Shown: piece by piece, positions 1 through 5,358 of the stretch
Position numbering within the stretch: position 1 is the first letter of the stretch
Layout: every line of letters begins with the position of its first letter
DNA from: JABFRJ01 sp031379035
GTDB lineage: Bacteria; Pseudomonadota; Alphaproteobacteria; Rhizobiales; Hyphomicrobiaceae
DNA: 5,970 nucleotides
Assembly (NCBI GenBank): GCA_031379035.1
Contig: JANNEU010000025.1
Coordinates: 1 to 5,970 of the forward strand
Direction: 5' to 3'
Translations under genes and position numbers: made by a program
Notes under the pieces: generated by a model
What the model was told of the DNA's origin: nothing
What the model saw: the letters and a program-made list of their open reading frames with translations, nothing else
The model's database searches: none

Positions 1-76
1 CCGGCCGATCACCAGCGCCGCGGATCCCGCCGCCGTCGCGCGCGCGATCACCGCCGAGATCGCCGCGGCTGCCTGA
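1..76 (+). CDS. pyrF: C-terminal fragment, probably orotidine 5'-phosphate decarboxylase
   Basis: Only the last 24 codons are in the window, read from base 2 and ending at TGA 74-76. The peptide begins RPITSAADPAAVARAI and ends in an alanine-rich tail. This fits the end of the OMP decarboxylase barrel, where a glycine-arginine-proline-isoleucine phosphate-binding loop is followed by a short helix of the form 'DPxxAxxAI' and the C-terminus. PyrF converts OMP to UMP in pyrimidine synthesis, in the cytosol. The call rests on a short stretch and on family recall. Another ribulose-phosphate-binding barrel enzyme, such as a KGPDC/HPS-type decarboxylase or ThiE, would end similarly. The frame is preferred over the other open frame (to the TGA at 109-111) because that one gives an arginine-rich, low-complexity peptide. 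Confidence 0.6.
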   Translation, partial: RPITSAADPAAVARAITAEIAAAA

Positions 77-126
77 TCGTCCGGCCGCTGCTGGAATATC
101 GGCGGCTTTGATGGTAAGAATAACCT

Positions 127-291
127 ATGAACCAGCGCGTCAAAGCCCTCGTCGACGAAGCCCGCAAGCTCACCCCCGAGGAGCAGTGGGAGCTCCTGCG
201 CCAGCTCCACCAAGTCGTCGATGACGACGAAGTCGCCGACGGCACGTCCGAAGAAATCGAGGCTGCTTGGCTGGAGGAGGTCGAGCGGCGG
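127..291 (+). repeat. Direct repeat, antitoxin 5' half (copy 1)
   Basis: These 165 bases match 710-874 at 146 positions without gaps. The first 26 bases from the ATG are identical, and similarity collapses after codon 55. Most differences are synonymous. Confidence 0.85.
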
Positions 292-393
292 ATCGATGAG
301 GCAGAACGGGGTGAGGGGAAGTCGTATCCATCTGAGGAAGTTGTGGCCGCCGCCCGCGCCAAGATTGCCGCGGCCATGAAGGCCAAAGCATGA
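127..393 (+). CDS. Antitoxin 1, addiction module component (Unstab_antitox) family
   Basis: This 88-residue acidic, mostly helical protein is the likely antitoxin of the first type II module. The N-terminal part has the family's 'LTPEEQWELLRQL' helix (residues 15-27), like the LSPEER-type start of addiction module component proteins (TIGR02574/PF09720). It is followed by an acidic linker, then 'AAWLEEVERR' (46-55) and a C-terminal segment with 'RGE' (61-63) and 'SEEVV' (69-73). In this family the C-terminal part is expected to wrap the toxin. The ATG at 127 is chosen because the second module starts with the same residues. No strong Shine-Dalgarno is visible (only GGTAAG at 113-118). The gene overlaps the toxin gene by 4 bases (ATGA, 390-393), so translation is probably coupled. 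No obvious DNA-binding domain is seen, so autoregulation is uncertain. Confidence 0.85.
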   Translation: MNQRVKALVDEARKLTPEEQWELLRQLHQVVDDDEVADGTSEEIEAAWLEEVERRIDEAERGEGKSYPSEEVVAAARAKIAAAMKAKA

Positions 394-693
394 AGGTCAT
401 CTTTCGGGATGATGCGCGTACTGAATTTGATGATGCTTTGGCATATTACAACGAGCGGAATCCAACCGTTGCTGACGGCTTTGTCTCGGACTACCAGAAA
501 CTGGAGACACCGCTCCTTCAATTTCCCAATTCTGGCGTGCGCGTTGCTCGCAACGGCCGGCGGCTAATCTTCAGCAACTACCCCTACCAACTCATCTACC
601 GCGTCGAAGGCGACGAAATTGTCATTTACGCCGTCGCCCACCAAAAGCGTCGCCCAGGCTATTGGCGCAAGCGCGTGACGCCAAACCGATAAT
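390..693 (+). CDS. Toxin 1, RelE/ParE superfamily
   Basis: This 100-residue basic protein is the probable toxin of the first module, with its stop TAA at 690-692. It has the RelE/ParE layout: a first strand (MKVIF), two helices around 'ALAYYNERNP' (16-25) and residues 29-44, 'FPNSG' (45-49), then a beta-sheet core with 'YPYQLIYR' (64-71), 'IVIYAVAHQKRRPGYW' (77-92) and a basic end. The strand-turn-strand 'LIYR...EIVIYAVAHQKRRPGYW' is typical of plasmid-stabilisation toxins. Family members act as ribosome-dependent mRNA nucleases (RelE) or gyrase poisons (ParE), and the sequence alone does not decide which. A GAAGG ribosome site at 378-382 lies inside the antitoxin gene, 7 bases before the ATG. 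GC over 401-540 is about 50% by hand count, below the rest of the window, while the C-terminal third is GC-rich and nearly identical to toxin 2. Confidence 0.85.
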
Positions 694-874
694 CTGCTAC
701 ATTGAAATCATGAACCAGCGCGTCAAAGCCCTCGTGGATGAAGCCCGCAAGCTCACCCCTGATGAGCAGTGGGAGCTGTTGCGGCAGTTGCACGAAGTCG
801 TCGAAGACGACGAAGTGGCAGAGGGCACGCCCGAAGAAATCGAGGCGGCGTGGCTGGAGGAAGTCGAGCGGCGT
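582..874 (+). repeat. Composite repeat block: toxin 1 3' end plus antitoxin 2 5' half
   Basis: Bases 582-680 are copy 1 of the toxin 3' repeat (85 of 99 bases identical to 1168-1266, the first 21 identical). Bases 710-874 are copy 2 of the antitoxin 5' repeat. The two conserved parts sit side by side at the junction of the modules, separated by 29 bases. The offset between copies is 583 bases for the antitoxin part and 586 for the toxin part, which is the one extra codon in toxin 2. Confidence 0.8.
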
Positions 875-976
875 GCGGCGGCCGTTGCAAGGGGTGAGTC
901 GCAGTTGATCGATGCGGACGTGGTCTTTGCCAGAATTCAGGCTCGTCTCGACGCGGCAAAGAAATCGGGCCCATGA
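710..976 (+). CDS. Antitoxin 2, addiction module component (Unstab_antitox) family
   Basis: This 88-residue antitoxin is a paralogue of the one starting at 127: 50 of the first 55 residues are identical, but only 9 of the last 33. The conserved half carries the 'LTPDEQWELLRQL' helix and 'AAWLEEVERR'. The divergent half keeps only 'RGE' and scattered positions, as expected if it has adapted to a different toxin partner. The frame is open further upstream to a TTG at 662, but the ATG at 710 is chosen because it gives exactly the same first residues as antitoxin 1. The gene begins 17 bases after the toxin 1 stop with no visible Shine-Dalgarno, and overlaps toxin 2 by 4 bases (ATGA, 973-976). It is therefore probably read from the same transcript as module 1, or from a promoter inside toxin 1. 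Confidence 0.85.
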   Translation: MNQRVKALVDEARKLTPDEQWELLRQLHEVVEDDEVAEGTPEEIEAAWLEEVERRAAAVARGESQLIDADVVFARIQARLDAAKKSGP

Positions 977-1278
977 AGGTTCGCTTCATTGAAGACGCCG
1001 AACAGGAATTGGATGCGGCTTCCAACCACTATCTCCTCATTGATCCAAGTTTGTCCGATGCACTGATAGCGGACTCCAAGAAGGCAACTGCACTCCTGCT
1101 TCGGTTTCCAATGGCCGGAAGCAGCATCGCTCGCGGCGGCTTCCGCCGCATTCTGCTCAATCGCTTCCCCTACCAACTCATCTACCGCTTCGAGGGCGAC
1201 GAGATCGTCATCTATGCCGTGGCGCACCAGAAGCGGCGGCCGGGCTATTTGCGCAAGCGCGTGACCGGCAAAGGTTAA
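973..1278 (+). CDS. Toxin 2, RelE/ParE superfamily
   Basis: This 101-residue protein is a paralogue of toxin 1 and the probable toxin of the second module. Residues 66-98 match toxin 1 residues 65-97 at 31 of 33 positions ('PYQLIYR', 'EGDEIVIYAVAHQKRRPGY', 'RKRVT'). The first 56 residues match at only 22 positions, and one residue is inserted after residue 56. Shared landmarks in the divergent half are the opening MKV, D8-A9, Y20, P25, 'LL' and 'FP' around 42-46, and A53-R54. The structural outline is that of RelE/ParE toxins, and the target (mRNA at the ribosome or DNA gyrase) cannot be told from sequence. Translation is probably coupled to antitoxin 2 through the 4-base overlap. The frame is intact with no sign of decay, so both modules look functional. 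Confidence 0.85.
   Translation: MKVRFIEDAEQELDAASNHYLLIDPSLSDALIADSKKATALLLRFPMAGSSIARGGFRRILLNRFPYQLIYRFEGDEIVIYAVAHQKRRPGYLRKRVTGKG
1168..1266 (+). repeat. Direct repeat, toxin 3' end (copy 2)
   Basis: These 99 bases match 582-680 with 14 differences, 12 of them at silent positions and 2 replacing residues (V/F and W/L). This points to selection on the protein rather than very recent copying. Confidence 0.85.
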
Positions 1279-1436
1279 CGCCGGCAGCAACTCTCACACC
1301 TTACGACCATTGACCCGTTTACCGCTCCCGCGGCTGCGACTAGAACGAATGCGTCGGGACGCGGCATGCTGCGCCGTGCCGCCGCCCCATCGTCCGCCCC
1401 CGCCCTCACTGCCCGCCCGAAAGCTTGCCCCCGCCC
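1279..1436. other. Intergenic region upstream of pccA
   Basis: These 158 bases lie between toxin 2 and pccA. No intrinsic terminator is seen after toxin 2. A TTGACC element lies at 1310-1315, but no good -10 sits 16-18 bases downstream; CTAGAA at 1340-1345 is 24 bases away. The last 60 bases are very C-rich, with no purine-rich Shine-Dalgarno close to the pccA ATG. A promoter for pccA is expected here but cannot be pinned down. Confidence 0.4.
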
Positions 1437-3455
1437 ATGTTCAAAAAAATCCTCATCGCCAACCGGGGCGAGATCGCCTGCCGCGTTATCAAGACAGCCC
1501 GCAAGATGGGCATCAAGACCGTCGCCGTTTATTCCGACGCCGACCGCGACGCGTTGCATGTCGAAATGGCGGATGAGGCCGTCCACATCGGCCCGCCAGC
1601 CGCCGCCGAGAGCTATCTGGTGATCGCCAAAATCATCGCTGCCTGCAAGCAGACCGGCGCTGAGGCTGTGCACCCGGGCTATGGCTTTCTCTCCGAACGC
1701 GAAGCCTTCCCGCGCGAACTTGCAGCCCACGGCATCGTCTTCATCGGCCCCAACCCCGGTGCCATCGCCGCCATGGGCGACAAGATCGAGAGCAAGAAGG
1801 CCGCCGCTCGCGCCAAGGTCTCGACCGTGCCCGGCCATCTCGGCGAGATCAGCGACAGCGCGCATGCCGTCCGCATTGCCAAGGAAGTCGGCTATCCGGT
1901 GATGATCAAGGCGTCGGCCGGTGGTGGCGGCAAAGGCATGCGCGTGGCCTACAACGACGCAGAATGCGCAGAGGGTTTCGGCCTCGCGCGCTCGGAGGCC
2001 AAGGCCTCGTTTGGTGATGATCGTATCTTTATTGAGAAATTCATCGAGAACCCACGGCACATCGAAATCCAGATCCTCGGCGATAAGCACGGCAACATCG
2101 TCTACCTCGGCGAACGCGAGTGCTCGATCCAGCGTCGCAATCAGAAAGTCATCGAAGAAGCACCCTCGCCGCTGCTCGATGAGAAAACCCGCAAGGCCAT
2201 GGGCGAGCAGGCCGTCGCGCTGTCACGCGCGGTCGGCTACGACAGCGCCGGCACGGTGGAATTCGTGGCCGGGCAGGACAAGTCGTTCTTCTTCCTCGAG
2301 ATGAACACACGGCTGCAGGTCGAGCACCCCGTTACCGAGATGATCACCGGCATCGACCTCGTCGAGCAGATGATCCGCGTGGCTGCTGGCGAGAAGTTAC
2401 CGTTCAAGCAAGCCGATATCCGCCTTAACGGCTGGGCCGTCGAGAGCCGCATTTACGCCGAAGACCCCTATCGCAACTTCTTGCCTTCCATCGGCCGCTT
2501 GACCCGATATCGCCCACCAGCCGAGGGCCGGCTTGAAGGCGGCACGGTGCGCAATGATACCGGCGTCTTCGAAGGCGGCGAGATCTCGATGTACTACGAT
2601 CCGATGATTGCCAAGCTCGTCACACATGCGCCAACGCGGCTCGCCGCCATCGATCTGCAGGCCCAGGCTCTCGACGCCTTCGCCATCGACGGCATCCAGC
2701 ACAACATCCCGTTCCTCACAGCCCTCATGCAGCATCCGCGCTGGCGGTCGGGCAACATTTCGACGGGCTTCATCAAGGAAGAGTTCCCCAACGGCTTCAA
2801 GCCGCGCGAAACCGAAGGCGCTGAACTTGAAACCATGATCGCTGTCGCTGCTGCCATCGATCATCTCGGCAACGTCCGCCGCCGTGCGATCAGCCATCAG
2901 ATGGCTGGTCCCGCCGTGCGGTTTGCTATGCACCGGGTCGTTTCTGTGGGTGGGCATGCCCGCGCTGTGCAAGTCGAGGGCGGTATCGGCAGCCCCACCG
3001 TCGTCACGCTGCTTGGCGACAAAGGCGCAGCGGGTCGCAAGCTCACACTTGTATCGGCCTACTGGCCCGGCGAACCACTTTGGCAAGGCACCATCGATGG
3101 CCGACCGCTGTCGGTGCAGGTGCGGCCTGTTCTCAACGGTGTCGATCTTGCCTATCGCGGCATGTCGGCCAAGGCTTATGTTTACACGGCGCGGGAGGCC
3201 GAACTCGCCGCCCTCATGCCGACCAAAGCCGCCGCTGACATGTCCAAGTATCTGCTATGCCCCATGCCGGGCCTCATCAAGGCTGTGCACGTGGCCGTGG
3301 GCGCGGAGATCAAGGCCGGCGATCCGCTGGCCGTCGTCGAAGCTATGAAGATGGAGAACGTGCTCCGTGCCGAGCGCGACGGCGTGGTCAAAGCGGTCAA
3401 GGCCAAGGCCGGCGAAAGCCTGGCGGTGGACGCCGTGATCATGGAGTTTGCGTGA
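1437..3455 (+). CDS. pccA: Propionyl-CoA carboxylase, biotin-carrying alpha subunit
   Basis: This cytosolic subunit carboxylates biotin with ATP and bicarbonate. The PccB partner then moves the carboxyl group to propionyl-CoA, giving (S)-methylmalonyl-CoA. The 672 residues are the usual length. In order they are: the biotin carboxylase N-domain (from MFKKILIANRGEIA); the ATP-grasp with glycine loop AGGGGKGM (161-168), K237, E288, N290, and 'RLQVEHPVTE' containing R292 and E296; the carboxylase C-domain with R338 and 'RNFLPSIGRLTRYRPP' (346-361); a linker/BT domain at about 455-600; and a C-terminal biotinyl domain with 'EAMKMEN', whose K638 is 35 residues from the end. All the carboxylase catalytic residues I looked for are present. 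The ATG at 1437 is preferred over an in-frame TTG at 1425 because the family begins MFKKILIANRGEIA. There is no clear Shine-Dalgarno. 3-methylcrotonyl-CoA carboxylase alpha has the same domain plan, but the BT-type linker and the 'FLPSIGRL' segment favour PCC. pccB is not in this window. Confidence 0.93.
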   Translation: MFKKILIANRGEIACRVIKTARKMGIKTVAVYSDADRDALHVEMADEAVHIGPPAAAESYLVIAKIIAACKQTGAEAVHPGYGFLSEREAFPRELAAHGIVFIGPNPGAIAAMGDKIESKKAAARAKVSTVPGHLGEISDSAHAVRIAKEVGYPVMIKASAGGGGKGMRVAYNDAECAEGFGLARSEAKASFGDDRIFIEKFIENPRHIEIQILGDKHGNIVYLGERECSIQRRNQKVIEEAPSPLLDEKTRKAMGEQAVALSRAVGYDSAGTVEFVAGQDKSFFFLEMNTRLQVEHPVTEMITGIDLVEQMIRVAAGEKLPFKQADIRLNGWAVESRIYAEDPYRNFLPSIGRLTRYRPPAEGRLEGGTVRNDTGVFEGGEISMYYDPMIAKLVTHAPTRLAAIDLQAQALDAFAIDGIQHNIPFLTALMQHPRWRSGNISTGFIKEEFPNGFKPRETEGAELETMIAVAAAIDHLGNVRRRAISHQMAGPAVRFAMHRVVSVGGHARAVQVEGGIGSPTVVTLLGDKGAAGRKLTLVSAYWPGEPLWQGTIDGRPLSVQVRPVLNGVDLAYRGMSAKAYVYTAREAELAALMPTKAAADMSKYLLCPMPGLIKAVHVAVGAEIKAGDPLAVVEAMKMENVLRAERDGVVKAVKAKAGESLAVDAVIMEFA

Positions 3456-3563
3456 AAGCGGCCTGCTGACCCATTGAGAAAATTGGATCTTTAAGAGGTC
3501 CGTAACCACCTTTGGTAATCTGCCCTCAACCCTATCCTGGCATTCTCCGGCGTAAGCGTATCT

Positions 3564-3567
3564 GGAG
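3564..3567 (+). promoter_or_regulatory. Shine-Dalgarno deciding the DUF805 gene start
   Basis: GGAG lies 7 bases before the ATG at 3575. This supports that start over an in-frame upstream ATG at 3512, which would add 21 residues without family resemblance. Confidence 0.6.
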
Positions 3568-3574
3568 CACCGCC

Positions 3575-4216
3575 ATGGGCTTGATGACCAACTTGGACCT
3601 TTCTTCCCGCCTCCAATCGGCGCGCGCCGCGCTGGCCGGGCTGGATGCGGCGACGGTGCAGGCATGGACCAAGAGCGCATACGCTCAATCAGGGCCGGTG
3701 CTGCTTGAGATTTCCGATCCGCGCGGCCGCTGCAATCGCCAAGCTTTCCTGACGATCGCGCTGGCGTTCCTGGCGATCCAGTTTGGCGTCGCGGCTCTTT
3801 TGTGGCTGTTTGGCATCGAAACGAGCACGACGGCAACGCTCCTGCTCAACGCACCTATTTTGTGGATTGGATCCACAGTCTGCCTCAAGCGGCTACATGA
3901 TGTCGGCCTGCGTGGCTGGTGGCTGCCTGGGTCGTTCGCGATTTGGCTGTTCGTTGCGATGCTGGTGTCGATGATCGTGTCCATCGTGCTCGGCGAAGCG
4001 GCTCTGCAACCGGGAGAGCCGGCGTTTTATGTTGTGTTCGCCATGATCACCTTGCCGGCCTTTGGTGCTTTGCTGTGGCTGCACACCGCACCCAGTGTCG
4101 AAACCGTCAATCAGTTCGGTCCCGTACCGGGTCTGCGCGGCCTCTCAATGCCGGCACGCACGGCCAGCATGGCTGGCCTTGGCAGCAAGATGACACATAC
4201 GGCGCTTGCCGTCTGA
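3575..4216 (+). CDS. DUF805 family inner-membrane protein
   Basis: This 213-residue protein has the marks of DUF805: 'DPRGRCNRQAF' (48-58) just before the first membrane segment, 'LKRLHDVGLRGWW' (104-116) between segments 2 and 3, and 'NQFGPVPG' (179-186) after the last. Four hydrophobic segments are visible at about 58-80, 86-103, 117-140 and 150-170. The function of the family is unknown, so none is proposed. The 47 residues before the RGR motif are longer than the short cytoplasmic start usual for the family and look amphipathic (SSRLQSARAALAGLDAATVQ). The gene starts 119 bases after pccA and ends 127 bases before the hydrolase. An alternative start is the ATG of residue 4. Confidence 0.8.
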   Translation: MGLMTNLDLSSRLQSARAALAGLDAATVQAWTKSAYAQSGPVLLEISDPRGRCNRQAFLTIALAFLAIQFGVAALLWLFGIETSTTATLLLNAPILWIGSTVCLKRLHDVGLRGWWLPGSFAIWLFVAMLVSMIVSIVLGEAALQPGEPAFYVVFAMITLPAFGALLWLHTAPSVETVNQFGPVPGLRGLSMPARTASMAGLGSKMTHTALAV

Positions 4217-4252
4217 GCACGGGGTGCGACCACAGTCGCGACATTTCCAACC

Positions 4253-4260
4253 GATAAAAT
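4253..4260 (+). promoter_or_regulatory. Possible -10 element upstream of the hydrolase gene
   Basis: The AT-rich octamer GATAAAAT in an otherwise GC-rich gap contains TAAAAT, 5 of 6 to the sigma-70 -10 consensus. It lies about 84 bases before the ATG at 4344. No recognisable -35 sits 16-18 bases upstream, so this is only a candidate. Confidence 0.25.
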
Positions 4261-4330
4261 CTCAGTCATGATCGACGGCGTGGCATATGTCTGCGCCGTT
4301 CGGCATTTTCGTCGTGCGCGCGGCAGCGTC

Positions 4331-4336
4331 AGGGAG
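4331..4336 (+). promoter_or_regulatory. Shine-Dalgarno deciding the hydrolase start
   Basis: AGGGAG lies 7 bases before the ATG at 4344. This favours it over the in-frame ATG at 4287, which would add 19 residues of low-complexity sequence unlike an alpha/beta hydrolase N-terminus. Confidence 0.65.
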
Positions 4337-4343
4337 CGCGCCC

Positions 4344-5258
4344 ATGACTTCGGTTCCAGAGCTCAGCTTCGTTACAGCCGGCGTGCTTCGCGTCGCCTAC
4401 TTCGAATGGGGCGACAAAGACGGCTGGCCTTGCGTCCTCGGGCATGGATTTCCCTATGATGCGCACGCCTATGCCGATGTTGCGCCGCTGTTGGCACAGG
4501 CGGGTGCGCGGGTCATCGTGCCGTATCTGCGTGGCTATGGACCCACGTCGTTCCGATCAACTGATACGCCGCGTTCCGGTGAACAGGCAGCGCTGGCCGC
4601 TGATTTGCTGGCGCTGATGGATGCTTTACAGATACAGCGGGCTGTCCTGGGTGGCTATGATTGGGGTGGGCGCGCGGCCTGCATCGTCGCGGCGCTGTGG
4701 CCGGAGCGCGTTGCGGCGCTGGTGACGGGCAATTCCTACAACATCCAGAATATCGCACGGGCCGCCGAGCCTTTGCCGCCAGAGCAGGAAGTCGCATTTT
4801 GGTATCAATACTACTTTCACTCTGAGCGGGGTCGTCGCGGCCTGGAGAACGATCGCCGTGGCCTCACGCGGTTGCTGTGGCGGATGTGGTCGCCGCAGTG
4901 GGCATTCGACGATGCCACGTTCGAGCGCTCGGCAGTGGCTTTCGACAATCCCGATTTTGTGGATGTGGTGATCCACTCCTATCGGCATCGCTACAGCCTC
5001 GTGCCCGGCGACCCGGCCGTCGCCCACATCGAGACACAACTCGCAGCCCAGCCCCCGATCACTGTCCCCTCCATCGCCATCGACGGCGACAACGACGGCG
5101 TCATCCCCGGCACCCGCCACCACGCCGCAAAATTCACCGGCCCCTTCGAATACCGCATCTTCAAAAACGCCGGCCATAACCTGCCGCAAGAACGGCCGGA
5201 AGAATGGGTGAAAGCCACCCTCGATGCTCGCGTAATGGCGCTCGGCGTTTCAGAGTGA
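4344..5258 (+). CDS. Alpha/beta hydrolase, epoxide-hydrolase-like
   Basis: This 304-residue cytosolic enzyme has the alpha/beta hydrolase fold with an aspartate nucleophile. The oxyanion motif HGFP is at 34-37. The nucleophile elbow 'GGYDWGGRAA' (103-112) has D106 where serine hydrolases have Ser, and the following tryptophan is typical of epoxide hydrolases and haloalkane dehalogenases. The acid is probably D251 in 'GDNDGVIP' and the base H278 in 'NAGHNLPQE'. The cap domain (about 140-225) contains 'WYQYYFHSERGRRGL', whose tyrosines could supply the epoxide-opening pair. The whole resembles epoxide hydrolases, which add water to an epoxide to give a diol. A dehalogenase or an ester/lactone hydrolase cannot be excluded, and no neighbour names a substrate. 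There is no signal peptide. A likely terminator lies 48 bases after the stop. Confidence 0.85.
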   Translation: MTSVPELSFVTAGVLRVAYFEWGDKDGWPCVLGHGFPYDAHAYADVAPLLAQAGARVIVPYLRGYGPTSFRSTDTPRSGEQAALAADLLALMDALQIQRAVLGGYDWGGRAACIVAALWPERVAALVTGNSYNIQNIARAAEPLPPEQEVAFWYQYYFHSERGRRGLENDRRGLTRLLWRMWSPQWAFDDATFERSAVAFDNPDFVDVVIHSYRHRYSLVPGDPAVAHIETQLAAQPPITVPSIAIDGDNDGVIPGTRHHAAKFTGPFEYRIFKNAGHNLPQERPEEWVKATLDARVMALGVSE

Positions 5259-5306
5259 TCTTGGCTGGTTCACGTTGGCCACGCTCTGACGTAAGGAGCA
5301 TCTGTG

Positions 5307-5331
5307 GGGCGCGGCTGATCGCGCTCTTTTT
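5307..5331 (+). terminator. Probable intrinsic terminator after the hydrolase gene
   Basis: A GC-rich hairpin pairs 5307-5313 (GGGCGCG) with 5320-5326 (CGCGCTC) with one G-T pair. It has a 6-base loop (GCTGAT) and is followed at once by TTTTT (5327-5331). It ends transcription in the + direction, after the hydrolase and 28 bases before the next start codon. Confidence 0.55.
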
Positions 5332-5358
5332 GTTGACCAGCACCTCACGAGACCACTC

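Noticed and set aside
113..125. Imperfect palindrome GGTAAGAATAACC before antitoxin 1
   Set aside because: Only 4 of 6 pairs match and it has no counterpart before antitoxin 2. It is too weak to call an operator.
662..709. Upstream TTG start for antitoxin 2
   Set aside because: It would add 16 residues overlapping the toxin 1 end. The ATG at 710 reproduces exactly the start of antitoxin 1.
127..1278. Repeats as a possible CRISPR array or mobile-element ends
   Set aside because: The repeats are coding, about 100-165 bases long and in direct orientation. There are no short regular repeats, terminal inverted repeats or transposase.
937..1290. 117-codon open frame on the - strand over toxin 2
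   Set aside because: The + strand toxin is supported by family features and by its paralogue; the antisense peptide has no support.
1275..2090. 271-codon open frame on the - strand
   Set aside because: It lies opposite the well-supported pccA 5' half, and its peptide matches no family I recognise. Long antisense frames are a usual by-product of GC-rich third positions.
2397..3086. 229-codon open frame on the - strand
   Set aside because: It is antisense to pccA with no recognisable motif or ribosome site; a shadow frame.
3482..3502. Small hairpin after pccA (GGATC paired with GGTCC)
   Set aside because: The 5-base stem includes a G-T pair and no T-run follows, so it is not a convincing terminator.
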